From: Graphiopsis chlorocephala
Taxonomy: Eukaryota; Ascomycota; Dothideomycetes; Cladosporiales; Cladosporiaceae
Direction of reading: 5' to 3'
DNA length: 64,000 nt
NCBI GenBank assembly: GCA_022828445.1
Contig: JAIZZJ010000014.1
Span: forward strand, 1,302,001 to 1,366,000
Positions 43,457-54,092 of the stretch are shown in pieces (the first letter of the stretch is position 1; every line of letters begins with the position of its first letter). A program made the translations under genes and the position numbers. Below the pieces are notes generated by a model. That model saw only the letters and a list, made by a program, of their open reading frames with translations. It did not search any database and had not been told where the DNA came from.

Positions 43457-45481
43457 ATGTCTTTCCTCGGCGGCCCAGAGTGCTCAACCGGCGCCAACCC
43501 CCTCGCACAGTTCCAAAAGCAGACCGCCTCCGACACATCCCTGCAGCGCGACCGCCTCGCCAGCCGAAACCCTCAACTCAACGGCTTCCGCTCCCAGCAA
43601 GGCCTGCCCGACGATGCCGCCTTCCAGGACTTCGCGCAGCAGGGCCCGCAGTTTGGCGAGCAGATGCCCAATAGCTCGTTCCACATGGAGCAGATGAGGC
43701 GGGAGGCCGAGTCGCTGGAGCGGAGTTATGGTGGCGGTGGCGGCGGAGGAGGTCAGTGGGCGGGAGAGTTCGCACAGCAGGGGCATTTTGCGCCGGAGGA
43801 GATGGGTAAGATGAGAAGTGGTGGAGGAGGCGGTTTCAATCCGCAGGAGTTTGCGCAGTTTCGCCAGGGCCAGATGAGTCCTGCGCAGCGGGCGGGGAGC
43901 CCTGCTTTTGCACAGCAGCAGGGCCCGGCGTACAGGGCACCGATGTACGGTGGTGGTATGGGGATGGGGATGGGGATGCAAAGGCCTATGTTTGGTGGCG
44001 GGATGGGCATGCAGCAGCCGCAGATGCCGGAGCAGATGCAGGGCAAGGGCAAAGGGAGGGTGCAAGAGCTGAGCGACACAGATTGGGAAAAGCAGTTTGA
44101 GGAGTTGAGTTCGGATCAGGGCCAGGATCTGGATGCTCTGGATCGGGAGGCTGAGGCGGCTATTGAGAAGGAACTTGATGGTGTCGATCGGTGAGTCTTC
44201 GATTTTTTAACATTTGCAGACATGCACGAGGACTTGCAGCTTACGCGCTGCAGGTCTGAAACCAATTTTGGCGATTTCGAATCCATTTGGAATGGAATAC
44301 AGCAAGAGACTAACGCTACCAGGGATATGCTCGCCGAGGAAGAAGCTTACAAGCACTTTGGGGACGAGGCAGATGCATGGCAGAACTTCGACAGCGCACA
44401 AGGATTCGATGGCCTACGGACACATGATCAGTTTTCTGGAGAGCTTGGCCACTATCTCTTCGAGGAGAACAATCTTTTCAAGGATGTACCGAACGCATAC
44501 GAGGAAGGCATGAAGATTGTCCGCGAAGGTGGCAACCTTTCCCTCGCAGCACTTGCATTCGAAGCAGCCGTGCAACGAGACGAGAACTTCGTAGAAGCCT
44601 GGGTGGCGCTCGGACAGGCACAAGCACAGAACGAGAAAGAGTCACCAGCGATACGTGCACTAGAGCAGGCTTTGAAACTGGATCCGGACAACCTCGAAGC
44701 CCTCATGGGCCTGGCAGTCTCCTACACCAACGAGTCTTTCGACTCCCTTGCCTACCGATCACTAGAACGCTGGGTCAGCGTCCGCTACCCCCAACTCGGC
44801 GTCGCACCCCGCGGCCTCGACAATACCGAAGACGACCACATCAGCTTCACCGGCCGCGCCCAACTGCAAGAACGTGTCACTGACCTCTTCCTCGAAGCCG
44901 CGCAGCTCAACCCCGAAGGCACTGGCGTCGACGTCGACGTCCAAGTCGGCCTCGGCGTCCTCTTCTACGGCAGCGAAGACTATGACAAAGCCGTCGACTG
45001 CTTCACCGCCGCGCTGGATAGCGCCCAGCACGGCAGCATGAAGAAGGAAGGCGAAGAGCACCTCCTCTGGAACCGCCTCGGTGCCACGCTCGCTAACAGC
45101 GGCCGCTCCGAGGAGGCCATCGAGGCGTACTCGCGCGCGCTCGAAATCAATTCGAACTTCGTCCGCGCTCGCTACAACCTTGGTGTGTCCTGCATCAATC
45201 TGGGTGTCAACGAGCAAGCCGCTTCGCACTTGCTCGGCGCGCTGAGCATGCACCGCGTCATCGAGACTGAAGGTAGACAGAAGGCTGCAGAACTGCTTTC
45301 AGACGGCAACGGCAACGCTGTCGACGATTCGGTCGTCGAGGGCTTGCTGGCGCAGAACCAGAGCACGAACTTGTACGATACGCTGCGCAGGACGTTCATG
45401 AGCATGAACAGGCGGGACTTGTCGGATCGTGTTGGTCCGGATATGGATTTGGATGCGCTGAGGGGCGAGTTTGACTTTTGA
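43457..45481 (+). CDS. PEX5: peroxisomal targeting signal receptor PEX5
   Basis: Two exons, 43457-44190 and 44254-45481, encode 653 aa; the 63 bp intron (GTGAGT/GCAG) completes an Arg codon. PEX5 binds PTS1 cargo in the cytosol and carries it to the peroxisomal membrane. The N-terminus MSFLGGPECSTGANPLAQF holds the conserved cysteine (C9) used for mono-ubiquitination and recycling. The disordered N-terminal half has WxxxF docking motifs (QWAGEF, DWEKQF) and Gly/Met-rich stretches. The C-terminal half contains the TPR domain (about residues 330-620), for example EAWVALGQAQAQNEKESPAI, LLWNRLGATLANSGRSEEAI and VRARYNLGVSCINLGVNEQA. It ends with the expected helical bundle NRRDLSDRVGPDMDLDALRG. 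Confidence 0.97.
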
Positions 45482-46181
45482 GCTTGGAAATGGAAATCGG
45501 CATGAGGTTCAGAATGAGCATGAAGATGAGCGTAGAATATTGTTGGAGTGGCATTTGGAGATGTGCGTGCGTATTGCTGGCGAGTGCGCGTGCTCGTTTG
45601 TATAGAGATGGGCTGAGGATAATGATTGGCAACGAATGAGACGTCACGACTTACAGCTATCACGGGCAGAGTGCTGTGTACGTATCTTTCTTGGGATGTT
45701 TTGAGATTTTCGACGGTGCGTTTTTTTTTCCGAGACAGGTCGATTTTGTCGTCTCTCTTCGGCTAATGTGTCTTTGTACAACGCTGACGGATAAGGAAGC
45801 TGCGCAATAGATATGAGAGCTCGGCAATTGTCCATTTCACGCACAAGCACACTCTCGATTTATGTTGACGCTACTGCATCTCCACGGCGACTTCCCACTC
45901 GTCACACTGTCACGGATCTGGCCACCCGAAGCATCACCTACGTCTCTGCCAATGTTCAGCCTCGTGCAACAATGAGGCCTATTCGCTCGCTTGAGCTCCT
46001 GTGCAGACTGGGCTGGCCTTTGCCTACGCAAGGCTGCTGCGGACCATGAACCCCTTCTTCTTTTATGCTGACGGTGACTCGCGCCGTGCTTCATGCTCAA
46101 TTTTTGCGAGTTGTACTTCCCAAGAACAAGCAGGCTCAGCCTTTGTCATCATCTCCTGAGTACGGTCGAACAGCGTACACC
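45482..46181. other. intergenic, upstream of Cys-rich gene
   Basis: 700 bp. A poly-T run lies at about 45720-45729. The frame of the Cys-rich gene stays open upstream to an ATG at 46065, adding 39 non-conserved-looking residues; I prefer the ATG at 46182. Confidence 0.4.
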
Positions 46182-46889
46182 ATGAGCCTCACCAAGTACT
46201 CGATTGATCGTAATGGCATGTTAGTCCCAGCCCAACGACTTGGAACATGTACAAAAAAAGGGTGCACACGACTGCCTGCGACCAACGCGAACTTTTGCAA
46301 CTACTGTAAGCCGGCATCGGCACATATGCAAATTTCCAAGCTGACATGTCGACTTTCCAAAGGTCTGCTCGGTCGGCACATGCCCGAACGAGAAGCGGTA
46401 CGAAAACGAGAGTTGTTGCGTAGTACGTGAGCGAGGGGATTCGTAGCTTGTTTCAGTGGAGTACGTTGGCAGATCTTATCTGGAGCGACTGACCCGAGCC
46501 TAGACGACTGTGTGTCTTGCCACAATTTGAAGATAGATGGAAGCCAGTATTGCGACGACTGTAAGTCTGCCTCGCAGCCATCGTACTTCATATTGCGATT
46601 GAGATATGTTGACAGTCTTGTAGACAAATGCTATCGCTGTCCTGAGAGGATCGAAGACGGATATATTGATTGCTGCAAGCGTATTCTACTGATCCGAGCG
46701 AACTGGTTTTTTTTCTTTTTTTCGTATCCCAAGGGACACTCGAAACTGACGACAAGCAATAGATTTATGCCAAAACAGGAATTGTGAAAATGCTGTCAGC
46801 GACTCGGAGGACGATTATTGCTTCACGCGTAAGGGAGCTCGGCTGTGAGGTGCTGCAACGGAAGACACTGACGGGCCGTAGACAAATGA
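46182..46889 (+). CDS. Cys-rich tandem-finger protein, one finger per exon
   Basis: Proposed exons are 46182-46305, 46504-46560, 46624-46680, 46763-46828 and 46882-46889 (103 aa). Each internal exon begins after TAG and carries one unit C-x(2,4)-C-x(9-12)-C-x2. It ends after the first base of the next codon, which the next exon completes as Tyr or His. Units read CTKKGCTRLPATNANFC, CVSCHNLKIDGSQYC, CYRCPERIEDGYIDC and CQNRNCENAVSDSEDDYC. All internal exons are phase 1-1 and the last exon is only 8 bp (completing His, then Lys and stop). A further unit (CSVGTCPNEKRYENESC, 46363-46426) lies between the first two exons, with a good donor of the right phase but an acceptor that breaks frame, so it is either skipped or decayed. 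The spacing suggests zinc-binding fingers; this is inference. No family is recognised. Confidence 0.6.
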
Positions 46890-47285
46890 ACTCCCTGCGG
46901 CGGCTCAGAAACTAAGTAGGCTGGACTGTTCTAAGACTTTGTCTGTTACGTACTGCTCATATACTTTTCGAAGACTTGCAAAGTCATATAAGGCGAAAGA
47001 TGTTCGACGTGACTTTGGCAAATATATATCAATGACAGATGGAGTGTCGTCTTACCTCTCTGCAGGCTGGGTCAGAGATCGCCGGGCGGAAGATCCTTTG
47101 TAGTTGTTCAAGACTGGTTCCTTTGCGGGATCCAGGCCAATAAAATCCTTCAGCTACGGCTGAAGATCTTGAAACGCCCACATATGCATGATGACCAGGC
47201 CGAATCACTCGATTTTGGATCCGTGCCCTGACTTATCGACGGTTCCTCGACGCCTGTGTATTCAGCACCTTGAATCGATATCGAT
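46890..47285. other. intergenic
   Basis: 396 bp between the Cys-rich gene and the SRPBCC-like gene. No gene-like frame is seen. Confidence 0.35.
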
Positions 47286-47913
47286 ATGGTGTTCAATAGT
47301 GTGTTCGCGACCTTCATCGCTATAGCTGGCGTTTCTGTTGCTTTGATCCTCTCTCCGTGGAACTCTGCGAGTCTTGAAACGGCGGAAGACATCAATACCA
47401 CGGCGGCTGCCGTTCGTGAAATAGTACGTAGACCACGTCTCTCGCGAAGCATCAGCCGCATACGCCTGTAATACGCTTCCGGGGCTTTCTATGCTAACGA
47501 TATGTGGCTAGTGCTTGAATTACTCTCTCCAACAACACTGGACAAACAACTTCAGCGCCAACATCACCGTCACTAACCTCGCCACATCCGCCGGAGTCAA
47601 CGATGGTCGCACGCTGCGCAAGGGCGACGTCATCCAAATCGACAACTACTTCGGCTCCGGTCGCACTACTGTGCAAGAAAACTCCGACAGTATTTTCGCG
47701 CTCAAGGGCACCAAGCTGTGGACTACGTCTGCGCACACTTGGGAGTATGTGCCTTTGCAGGGTGGCGCTGCGACGAGACTGGTGCAGCGTGAGACTTGGA
47801 CTGGAGGTGTGAGTTTTCTGTTCATGAGGTTTGGGCCTGTTAGGCTGTTTTTGAAAGAGATGTTTGCCGGGTTCAATGGAGAGGTGAAGCAGAGTGCTGA
47901 AGGGGCTGAGTGA
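47286..47913 (+). CDS. membrane-anchored SRPBCC/START-like protein
   Basis: Two exons, 47286-47423 and 47512-47913, encode 179 aa; the 88 bp intron (GTACGT/CTAG, phase 0) contains GCTAAC as a branch candidate. The N-terminus MVFNSVFATFIAIAGVSVAL is a hydrophobic anchor or signal. The remainder follows the pattern of SRPBCC (polyketide-cyclase/START-like) proteins: GRTLRKGDVIQIDNYF, SIFALKGTKLWTTSAHTWEY and AATRLVQRETWTGGVSFLF, ending in a C-terminal helix. These folds bind hydrophobic ligands. The N-terminal part of the domain is shorter and less typical than usual, so the family call is moderate. Confidence 0.65.
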
Positions 47914-48381
47914 GTTGGTAGTGTTTGTAAGCCACCTTAGTAAGAAACAAGTGGAAGTAGATCTCAAGTATCCATCGACTAGTCACTGCGCATCCCTTCA
48001 GCCGTTCCTGTTATCAAGCCTTTGCATGTCACCAAGCTTCTGTAGGAACGGGCGCTTAAGTTCATGGCTATATTGTCAGATCTTTGGCCGGCACTAAGAT
48101 TGTCCGATAGGATTCGCTATTTGGGAACGTTTGGTCATGCTGCGAAGCTTGTTTCCAGACACTCAGAAGGGCGTGCATGCTTACTACATCACAGGTAGAG
48201 GGCCCGACATTAACTGGAGCTTAGTCTATGGAACATTGTTTATATAGTGCTCAGAAAGTCAAGACCTGCCATCGACTTCTAACACAACTACACAGGATCC
48301 AGAGATTCTCCATCCGACGCGAACTAGGACACTACTCACCAATCTACTCTGTTCACTCTTCAAACAACAAGCCACATCACT
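47914..48381. promoter_or_regulatory. intergenic, cupin promoter region
   Basis: 468 bp. TATATAG at about 48241, some 140 bp upstream of the cupin ATG, is a plausible TATA box. Nothing else is seen. Confidence 0.35.
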
Positions 48382-48735
48382 ATGTCAGAAACCACCGGAC
48401 AAGAGAAGGCGGTTAAGCGCACCGTCCTCCAGGCCATCCCCATACCCGCCCTCCCAGGCTGGGAACACCGCATGGTTCTACTGGAGTACCCAGCCGGGGC
48501 TGCGGCGCCTGTACATCATCACCCCATCGCAGGCCCCAACTACGTCGTGCAAGGAAGTATCCTTTCGCAATGGGAAGGCGACGAGAAACCGCAAGTGTTC
48601 CACGCAGGGGATAGTTTCATCGACTACGCAGAGCTGTCGCACACTCGAGCGGAGAGCATCAGTCAGACAGAAGATCTGAAACTCATTGCGTGCTATGTTG
48701 TGAAGGTTGGGGAGCCGAATGTTGTTATGGGATAG
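48382..48735 (+). CDS. small single-domain cupin
   Basis: Single-exon gene of 117 aa. The cupin motif 1 region reads PAGAAAPVHHHPIAGPNYVV, with a His triplet available for metal binding. Motif 2 is around HAGDSFIDYAELSHTRAE. Small cupins of this kind include metal-dependent dioxygenases, isomerases and pure binding proteins, so no reaction can be assigned. No signal peptide. The ATG context and the upstream TATA-like box support this start. Confidence 0.82.
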   Translation: MSETTGQEKAVKRTVLQAIPIPALPGWEHRMVLLEYPAGAAAPVHHHPIAGPNYVVQGSILSQWEGDEKPQVFHAGDSFIDYAELSHTRAESISQTEDLKLIACYVVKVGEPNVVMG

Positions 48736-50418
48736 AGGCAGAGGAGCGGGGGGTTTGTTTTGTCACTGTTGGCAATATGCCATGGTTTCAATGTTGTTGT
48801 TGACAACGTGAGATGAGAAAAGAAGATGCGGTACGGAACGATCTGTACAGGCTTAGAGACCGCAGCATGTTACAGCATCCCCAATAATTGACTAAGGATG
48901 ATTTTTTCAAAATAATTGTGATGTTGCACATAAAACCATAGATCAGTGAAAACTGGGCATCACGTCCGAAATCCCCCATTCTCATCGTCCTTGAAGGTTA
49001 CAGGATCCCAATGTGTTGTAGTTTTGGTGTAGTGGCTCCCGAGCGCTCCAATCCTGGAAGCTGCAATTCCAGAACATGGTAATTTGATCTAGAAGGCACC
49101 CGGATCTTAATTAGCTGCTATGGTGTTTGTCACTAGCAACCGAGCGGCTGCTGTTATGCATACGTTCTAACTTATGATCGTGGACTCAAGGTGCAGGGTC
49201 CAGGCTCTATCTTCAGGGCCCAAGGCCGAGACCTGCTAGTCTCGTGACCGACCTGGAAGTCGCGTTCCTGGAATGCGAAAGGCCACACCACCTTCCCGCT
49301 GTTTCTCCCGCTGCTCTTCAACCAGTAGACTCATCGATAGCAAAGAGGTGACACACGTCGTTTACTATCGCGGGGGGAGCGTCTACACTCAGTCCTGACC
49401 TCGTAGAGCTCCATACCTAACGCACGCGCGCGCTAGTAAGTACTACCACTTCCATCACGCATGGCTCCTGGGAAACGCGTTTTATTCGTCTACGGCACAT
49501 CACAATGACTTCTCCCACGCTTCGCGCGTTGTTAGAGTACAACAATACCTCGTTCTATGCGCATATTGTTCATGCTACAGCCCCTTGAAGCGGACGTCTC
49601 CCACATGCTGCTGACCATAGCACAAGGGTGAGGCTGTCATACACGCTTCGAGAGCTTGATACGCCCTCTAGCAGATACCAATGCGTTCTCCATGCCTCAG
49701 AGACCCATGTGCAGCTAGAATGTTTCCAGAACCACGTGCTGCAAGCACTTTGTAGGGATGGTAGTCATTCCTGTCGGTACTTCGCAACGCACGAAGCTGA
49801 AAAGCTGTCCCTCGACACTAAATGAAAGCTTGGTTAAAGAGCGTCAGCTACGATTGCCGCATACTCAGAGAAATCACATCACACGATGGCACATACAAGA
49901 GGCGAGATGATACTCCGTAAGATCGCATAGCAAGCACACAACCAAGCTTTGCGATGGGTTCATTGTGACAGATACGATGGCGTTTGGTTAGCTCTAACAT
50001 AGTGGAGAAGTGGAGGGCTAGATAGGGTAGCGCTCGGACGCCCCTGTCGAGATCCACAGATGTGTCCGTGCGTCCATGCTTCGCGGATGATGATGCTCTA
50101 CGGCCATGAACTTTCTGAGGACTCGCAACGTATTAGACACTTGCAAGATGATGTCATTTGATGTGAAATGCCTCTAATATTCTATCTGACCAAGCAGAAT
50201 GTCCTGTTGCCCAGATCAGGTTAGGTCAGAAAGGTCAAGACAGAATTTCCGGTCAGCTGCTTCCCTAAATCATTCGAGCTGCCTGCTTGCTCAACCTTTG
50301 AGCACCACCGACAATTCCTCTCCACCTCGTGATATCCTCGTTCTCACCATTTTCTGATATACGCCTTCACATTACTTTGCTAGATCGAAACTCGCAGTCA
50401 GCTGCTCGTCAAATCAAG
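48736..50418. other. gene-free 1.7 kb before beta-tubulin paralogue
   Basis: No frame with a recognisable domain on either strand. The last part should include the beta-tubulin paralogue promoter and leader. A tRNA-like A-box string near 49029 was examined and rejected. Confidence 0.4.
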
Positions 50419-52046
50419 ATGCGCGAGATCGTGCGTGCCAGCCACCATTGACTGGGTATTGAAACAACATGCGCGCCCCACGTCTGTGTGTTTTCGCGAA
50501 GACAGCAACAATACTGACCGGCATCTCACCCGCAGGTTCACCTTCAAGTCGGCCAATGCGTACGTTGAGCGAACAATGGCCTATAACAGTGATCATCCTG
50601 TGATTAACGTCCGCAAAGGGCAACCAAATCGGTGCTGCTTTTTGGCAGACCATTTCTGGCGAACATGGAATCGACGCTTCCGGCGTGTATGATCGCGTTG
50701 GACGAACCCTACAGAAAACAGCTCTCTAACATCTGCTAGATACAATGGCACATCTGACCTCCAGCTGGAGCGCATGAACGTCTATTTCAATGAGGTATAA
50801 CCATTTGAGGCATCCGCACACGCACGTCCTAAGCGCACACACTGAGTCTACACCATCGCAGGCCTCTGGCAACAAGTACGTCCCGCGTGCCGTCCTCGTT
50901 GATTTGGAGCCCGGTGCCATAGACGCCATCCATGCCGGGCCCTTCGGTCAGCTCTTCCGTCCCGACAACTTCGTGTCCGGTCAGTCTGGCGCCGGCAACA
51001 ACTGGGCTAAGGGCCACTATACCGAAGGTGCCGAGCTTGTTGATCAGGTCCTCGATGTCGTCCGTCGCGAAGCTGAAGGCTCTGACTGCCTCCAGGGCTT
51101 TCAAATTACCCACTCCCTCGGTGGTGGAACCGGTGCCGGTATGGGTACCCTTCTTCTCAACAAGATCCGCGAGGAATTCCCCGACCGCATGATGGCTACC
51201 TTTTCTGTTATGCCCTCGCCTAAAGTCTCTGATACCGTCGTCGAGCCCTACAACACCACCCTTTCCATCCACCAGCTCGTTGAGGACTCCGATGAGACCT
51301 TCTGTATCGACAATGAAGCACTCTACGACATTTGTATGCGCACCCTCAAGCTCTCTAGCCCAAGCTACGGTGACCTGAACCACCTTGTGTCCGAGGTCAT
51401 GTCTGGCGTTACCACCTGTCTACGTTTCCCTGGTCAGCTCAACAGCGATCTCCGCAAACTTGCTGTCAACATGGTACCCTTCCCGCGTCTCCATTTCTTT
51501 ATGGTCGGTTTCGCTCCCCTTACCTCTCGTGGCGCCTACAGCTTCCGCGCTGTCTCCGTACCAGAGCTTACTCAGCAGATCTTCGACCCGAAAAACATGA
51601 TGGCCGCCGCTGACTTCCGCAATGGCCGCTACCTGACTTGCTCCGCCATCTACCGTGGTAAGGTATCCATGAAGGAGATCGAAGATCAGATTCGCCATGT
51701 CCGGAACAAAAACACCGTTCACTTCGTTGAATGGATCCCTAACAACGTCATGACCGCGCTCTGCGATATCCCACCTCGTGGCCTTAAGATGTCGTCAACC
51801 TTCGTTGGGAACAGCACCTCCATCCAGGAGCTATTCAAGCGTGTCGGTAACCAATTCGCCGCCATGTTCAGGCGCAAAGCTTTCCTCCACTGGTACACCG
51901 GCGAGGGCATGGATGAAATGGAGTTCACCGAGGCCGAGTCCAATATGAACGATCTCGTCGCAGAGTATCAGCAGTACCAGGAGGCCTCAGTCTCCGAGGC
52001 CGAGGAGGAGTACGATGAGGAGGCTCCCTTCGAAGCCGAGGAGTAG
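50419..52046 (+). CDS. beta-tubulin, divergent paralogue
   Basis: Five exons, 50419-50430, 50537-50560, 50619-50686, 50740-50794 and 50862-52046, encode 447 aa. The tiny first exons (12 and 24 bp) match the usual fungal beta-tubulin gene structure. Splicing gives MREIVHLQVGQCGNQIGAAF, then GVYNGTSDLQLERMNVYFNE. The tubulin GTP signature GGGTGAGMGT is intact and the acidic tail EEEYDEEAPFEAEE is present. The protein departs from the near-invariant main beta-tubulin at many positions: LEPGAIDAIHAGPF, NFVSGQSGAG, TFSVMPSPKV and IPNNVMTALCDIP. It is therefore probably a second, faster-evolving paralogue, and the housekeeping gene should be elsewhere. Residues at the classical benzimidazole-contact sites (H6, F167, E198, F200) are the ancestral ones. 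It appears functional. Confidence 0.93.
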
Positions 52047-52450
52047 ACTATTCTTCGAGCTATATACAGGCCTTTGGCCATTCCAGTCTTCTTTTTGCTA
52101 TGTGTACAGGGTTGGGTTATATCATTGCGCTTACAATACAACGATCAAGTACGTCGATTTTGGCGCTAAAGACTGGATCACATTATCAAGGGTGGTGATG
52201 ATGCTACGAAAAGAGCTATTGAGAGGATTGTGCTTGCCAGAGTTATCTGCAACGCTGTATGTATCAGATAACAGCTATCACCAAAGCAACTTTCGTGACA
52301 CGATTGATGCGGATCCGGTGATGGACTGAGCTGCCGGAAATTGAAGCGACATACAAAACTGTCTGGTGTACTTGGTCCAAGTACATTGTTTCACGAGGAC
52401 GCACGATTGCGGCAAATATCAAGTGAACTTTCCGCCAGGGGTCTCATGCC
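52047..52450. other. convergent 3' gap
   Basis: 404 bp between the beta-tubulin stop and the 3' end of the hydrolase pseudogene. Nothing recognised. Confidence 0.4.
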
Positions 52451-54092
52451 TCATCCGCCCTCGCAATAAGTCTGCACCACTCTGACCAATCTTGCCCTCG
52501 CCCCATTCCTGTCGAAAGCCTGGCCATGATCGAGGTGATCGAACCATAGCACATCCAACCCATTTCCCTCCCACTTCCTTTGCTTCCATGCATCTTCTGC
52601 TGAACATTGAGATGTACAATCATTATTCTCAGGCACGGCCGCTACGCCACACCTTCCCTCTTTGTCAGCACTACTGTTTGCGAGGTACCTCCCAACAGCC
52701 TCAGTGTTTACTATCAAGTCTTTGCCCCCAAAGCTGACCGTCACCCGCCTCCCCTCGTTCACGAAGTACTCTACGTCCTTCTTCCATATCACATTTTGGC
52801 TCCAGAAAAAGCGCCGCCCCAAGGCGTGCGCAACACCTGGGTCTTTGCTCGCAAAGTACCAAAGCTGCCACTCATTCGCTTGCCGCGGCTGTCGTACCGT
52901 GAAGTTGTATGCAACATTAGGTGTGTGTAGCAGAAAACTCACCGGGTCGACGAACAGTGCAGATGCGACTTTTGGACGCAACATCGTGTCTGCCATGATG
53001 AATGAGCTAATGACGCTGCCATACGAATGGCTGACCGGCACAAAGCGATCATAGTTGTGCTCGGCAATAATCTGGCGGAGTTCGGTGCATGTTTCGTCTT
53101 TATTGAGCGCGCTGTACGTGATGCGAAAGGAGATGGGCATGATCTCAACGGCTAGAATGCCAACATCACCATCTCTGCTGTTGGCCTGTTCATTGGCGAA
53201 AGAGTTGATGTCGGAAAGGAAGTCGGCATACGGGTACAGGCCAATGCCGATGCCATGAATGAATAGGACAGGCAGTCAGGCAATGGATTTGTGGGGTCGG
53301 TGCCAGTAAGATAGGTGCTTGGCTCGAGAATGGTAGCGTGTTATGAGACTGGCAGGACGGAAAGGAAAAAGCGTAAAAAAGCTGACGAACGAGAGGTAGT
53401 GGAAGTGGAGGCCCAACCACTGGAGCTTCAGGTATGCCAGAAGATCAACAATCCCAACGCACTGCTCTTGAGTTAGTGAACGAAGATGGACATCTCGTAA
53501 ACAAAGTACTTACGAAGTACCACAGCAAACTCCTACGGAGCATGTCCACTAGGTCAATCGTTAGCTTCAGTGGTTTGACTGTGCCTTTTCCTGGTCTGAA
53601 ATCTTTGCGCAACATGCTTTCGATCTCGAGCGTGTATTCCTCGATCTCGTCCTCATCTTCACTCTCTTAGTAATCGCGATCGAAGAAGGCCCAAGTCAGC
53701 CACTCCTTAACATCATCACGCCTGATGTCTTTGATCTCTGCACCTTTGAACCAGCCTTGAATGAACTGGTCTGAATTTGTCACCTCAGTCTTGACGCAGT
53801 CGAAGAGCTTGCGTCGCTCTTCCTTAGAGCGCGGAGCAGGATGGGTAGCCGCGTTTTGGAGATACCACCGATAGGGAAAGAAGAAGCAAGTCCAGAAGAG
53901 CGCTTCTGCAATTAGCCAGAGCTGAACTGCTGGCCTTATGCGACACGTTGCGGCCAGACCCATCATGATAACGATACAGTACAAAAAGCTCAGGGGTGCA
54001 ATGTACTGCAGGATAAATATGAAGATGTCAATACTGTGAGCGAGATGCCACCCGATCCCGCATGGGATATGAGCTGGAGGACATGGTATCAT
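52451..54092 (-). pseudogene. alpha/beta-hydrolase family gene with two in-frame stops
   Basis: Two exons (53514-54092 and 52451-53461, 52 bp intron GTAAGT/GCAG, phase 0) read as one continuous protein frame of about 530 codons except for two stops. One is TAA at 53669-53667, between FFDRDY and ESEDEDEIEEYT. The other is TGA at 53278-53276, between YWHRPHKSIA and LPVLFIHGIGIGLYPYADF. The N-terminal part has several membrane-like segments and the block SKEERRKLFDCVKTEV. The C-terminal part has the hydrolase core: HG oxyanion region, nucleophile SHSYGS, FGGKDLIVNTEAVGRYL and the His region WFDHLDHGQAF. The rest of the frame is clean, so inactivation looks recent. Alternatives are sequencing errors or readthrough; two independent stops make a pseudogene most likely. 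Confidence 0.8.

Noticed and set aside
49025..49085. tRNA-like string GGTGTAGTGGCTCCCGAG
   Set aside because: It resembles an A box, but no matching B box (GGTTCGANTCC) or acceptor stem follows.
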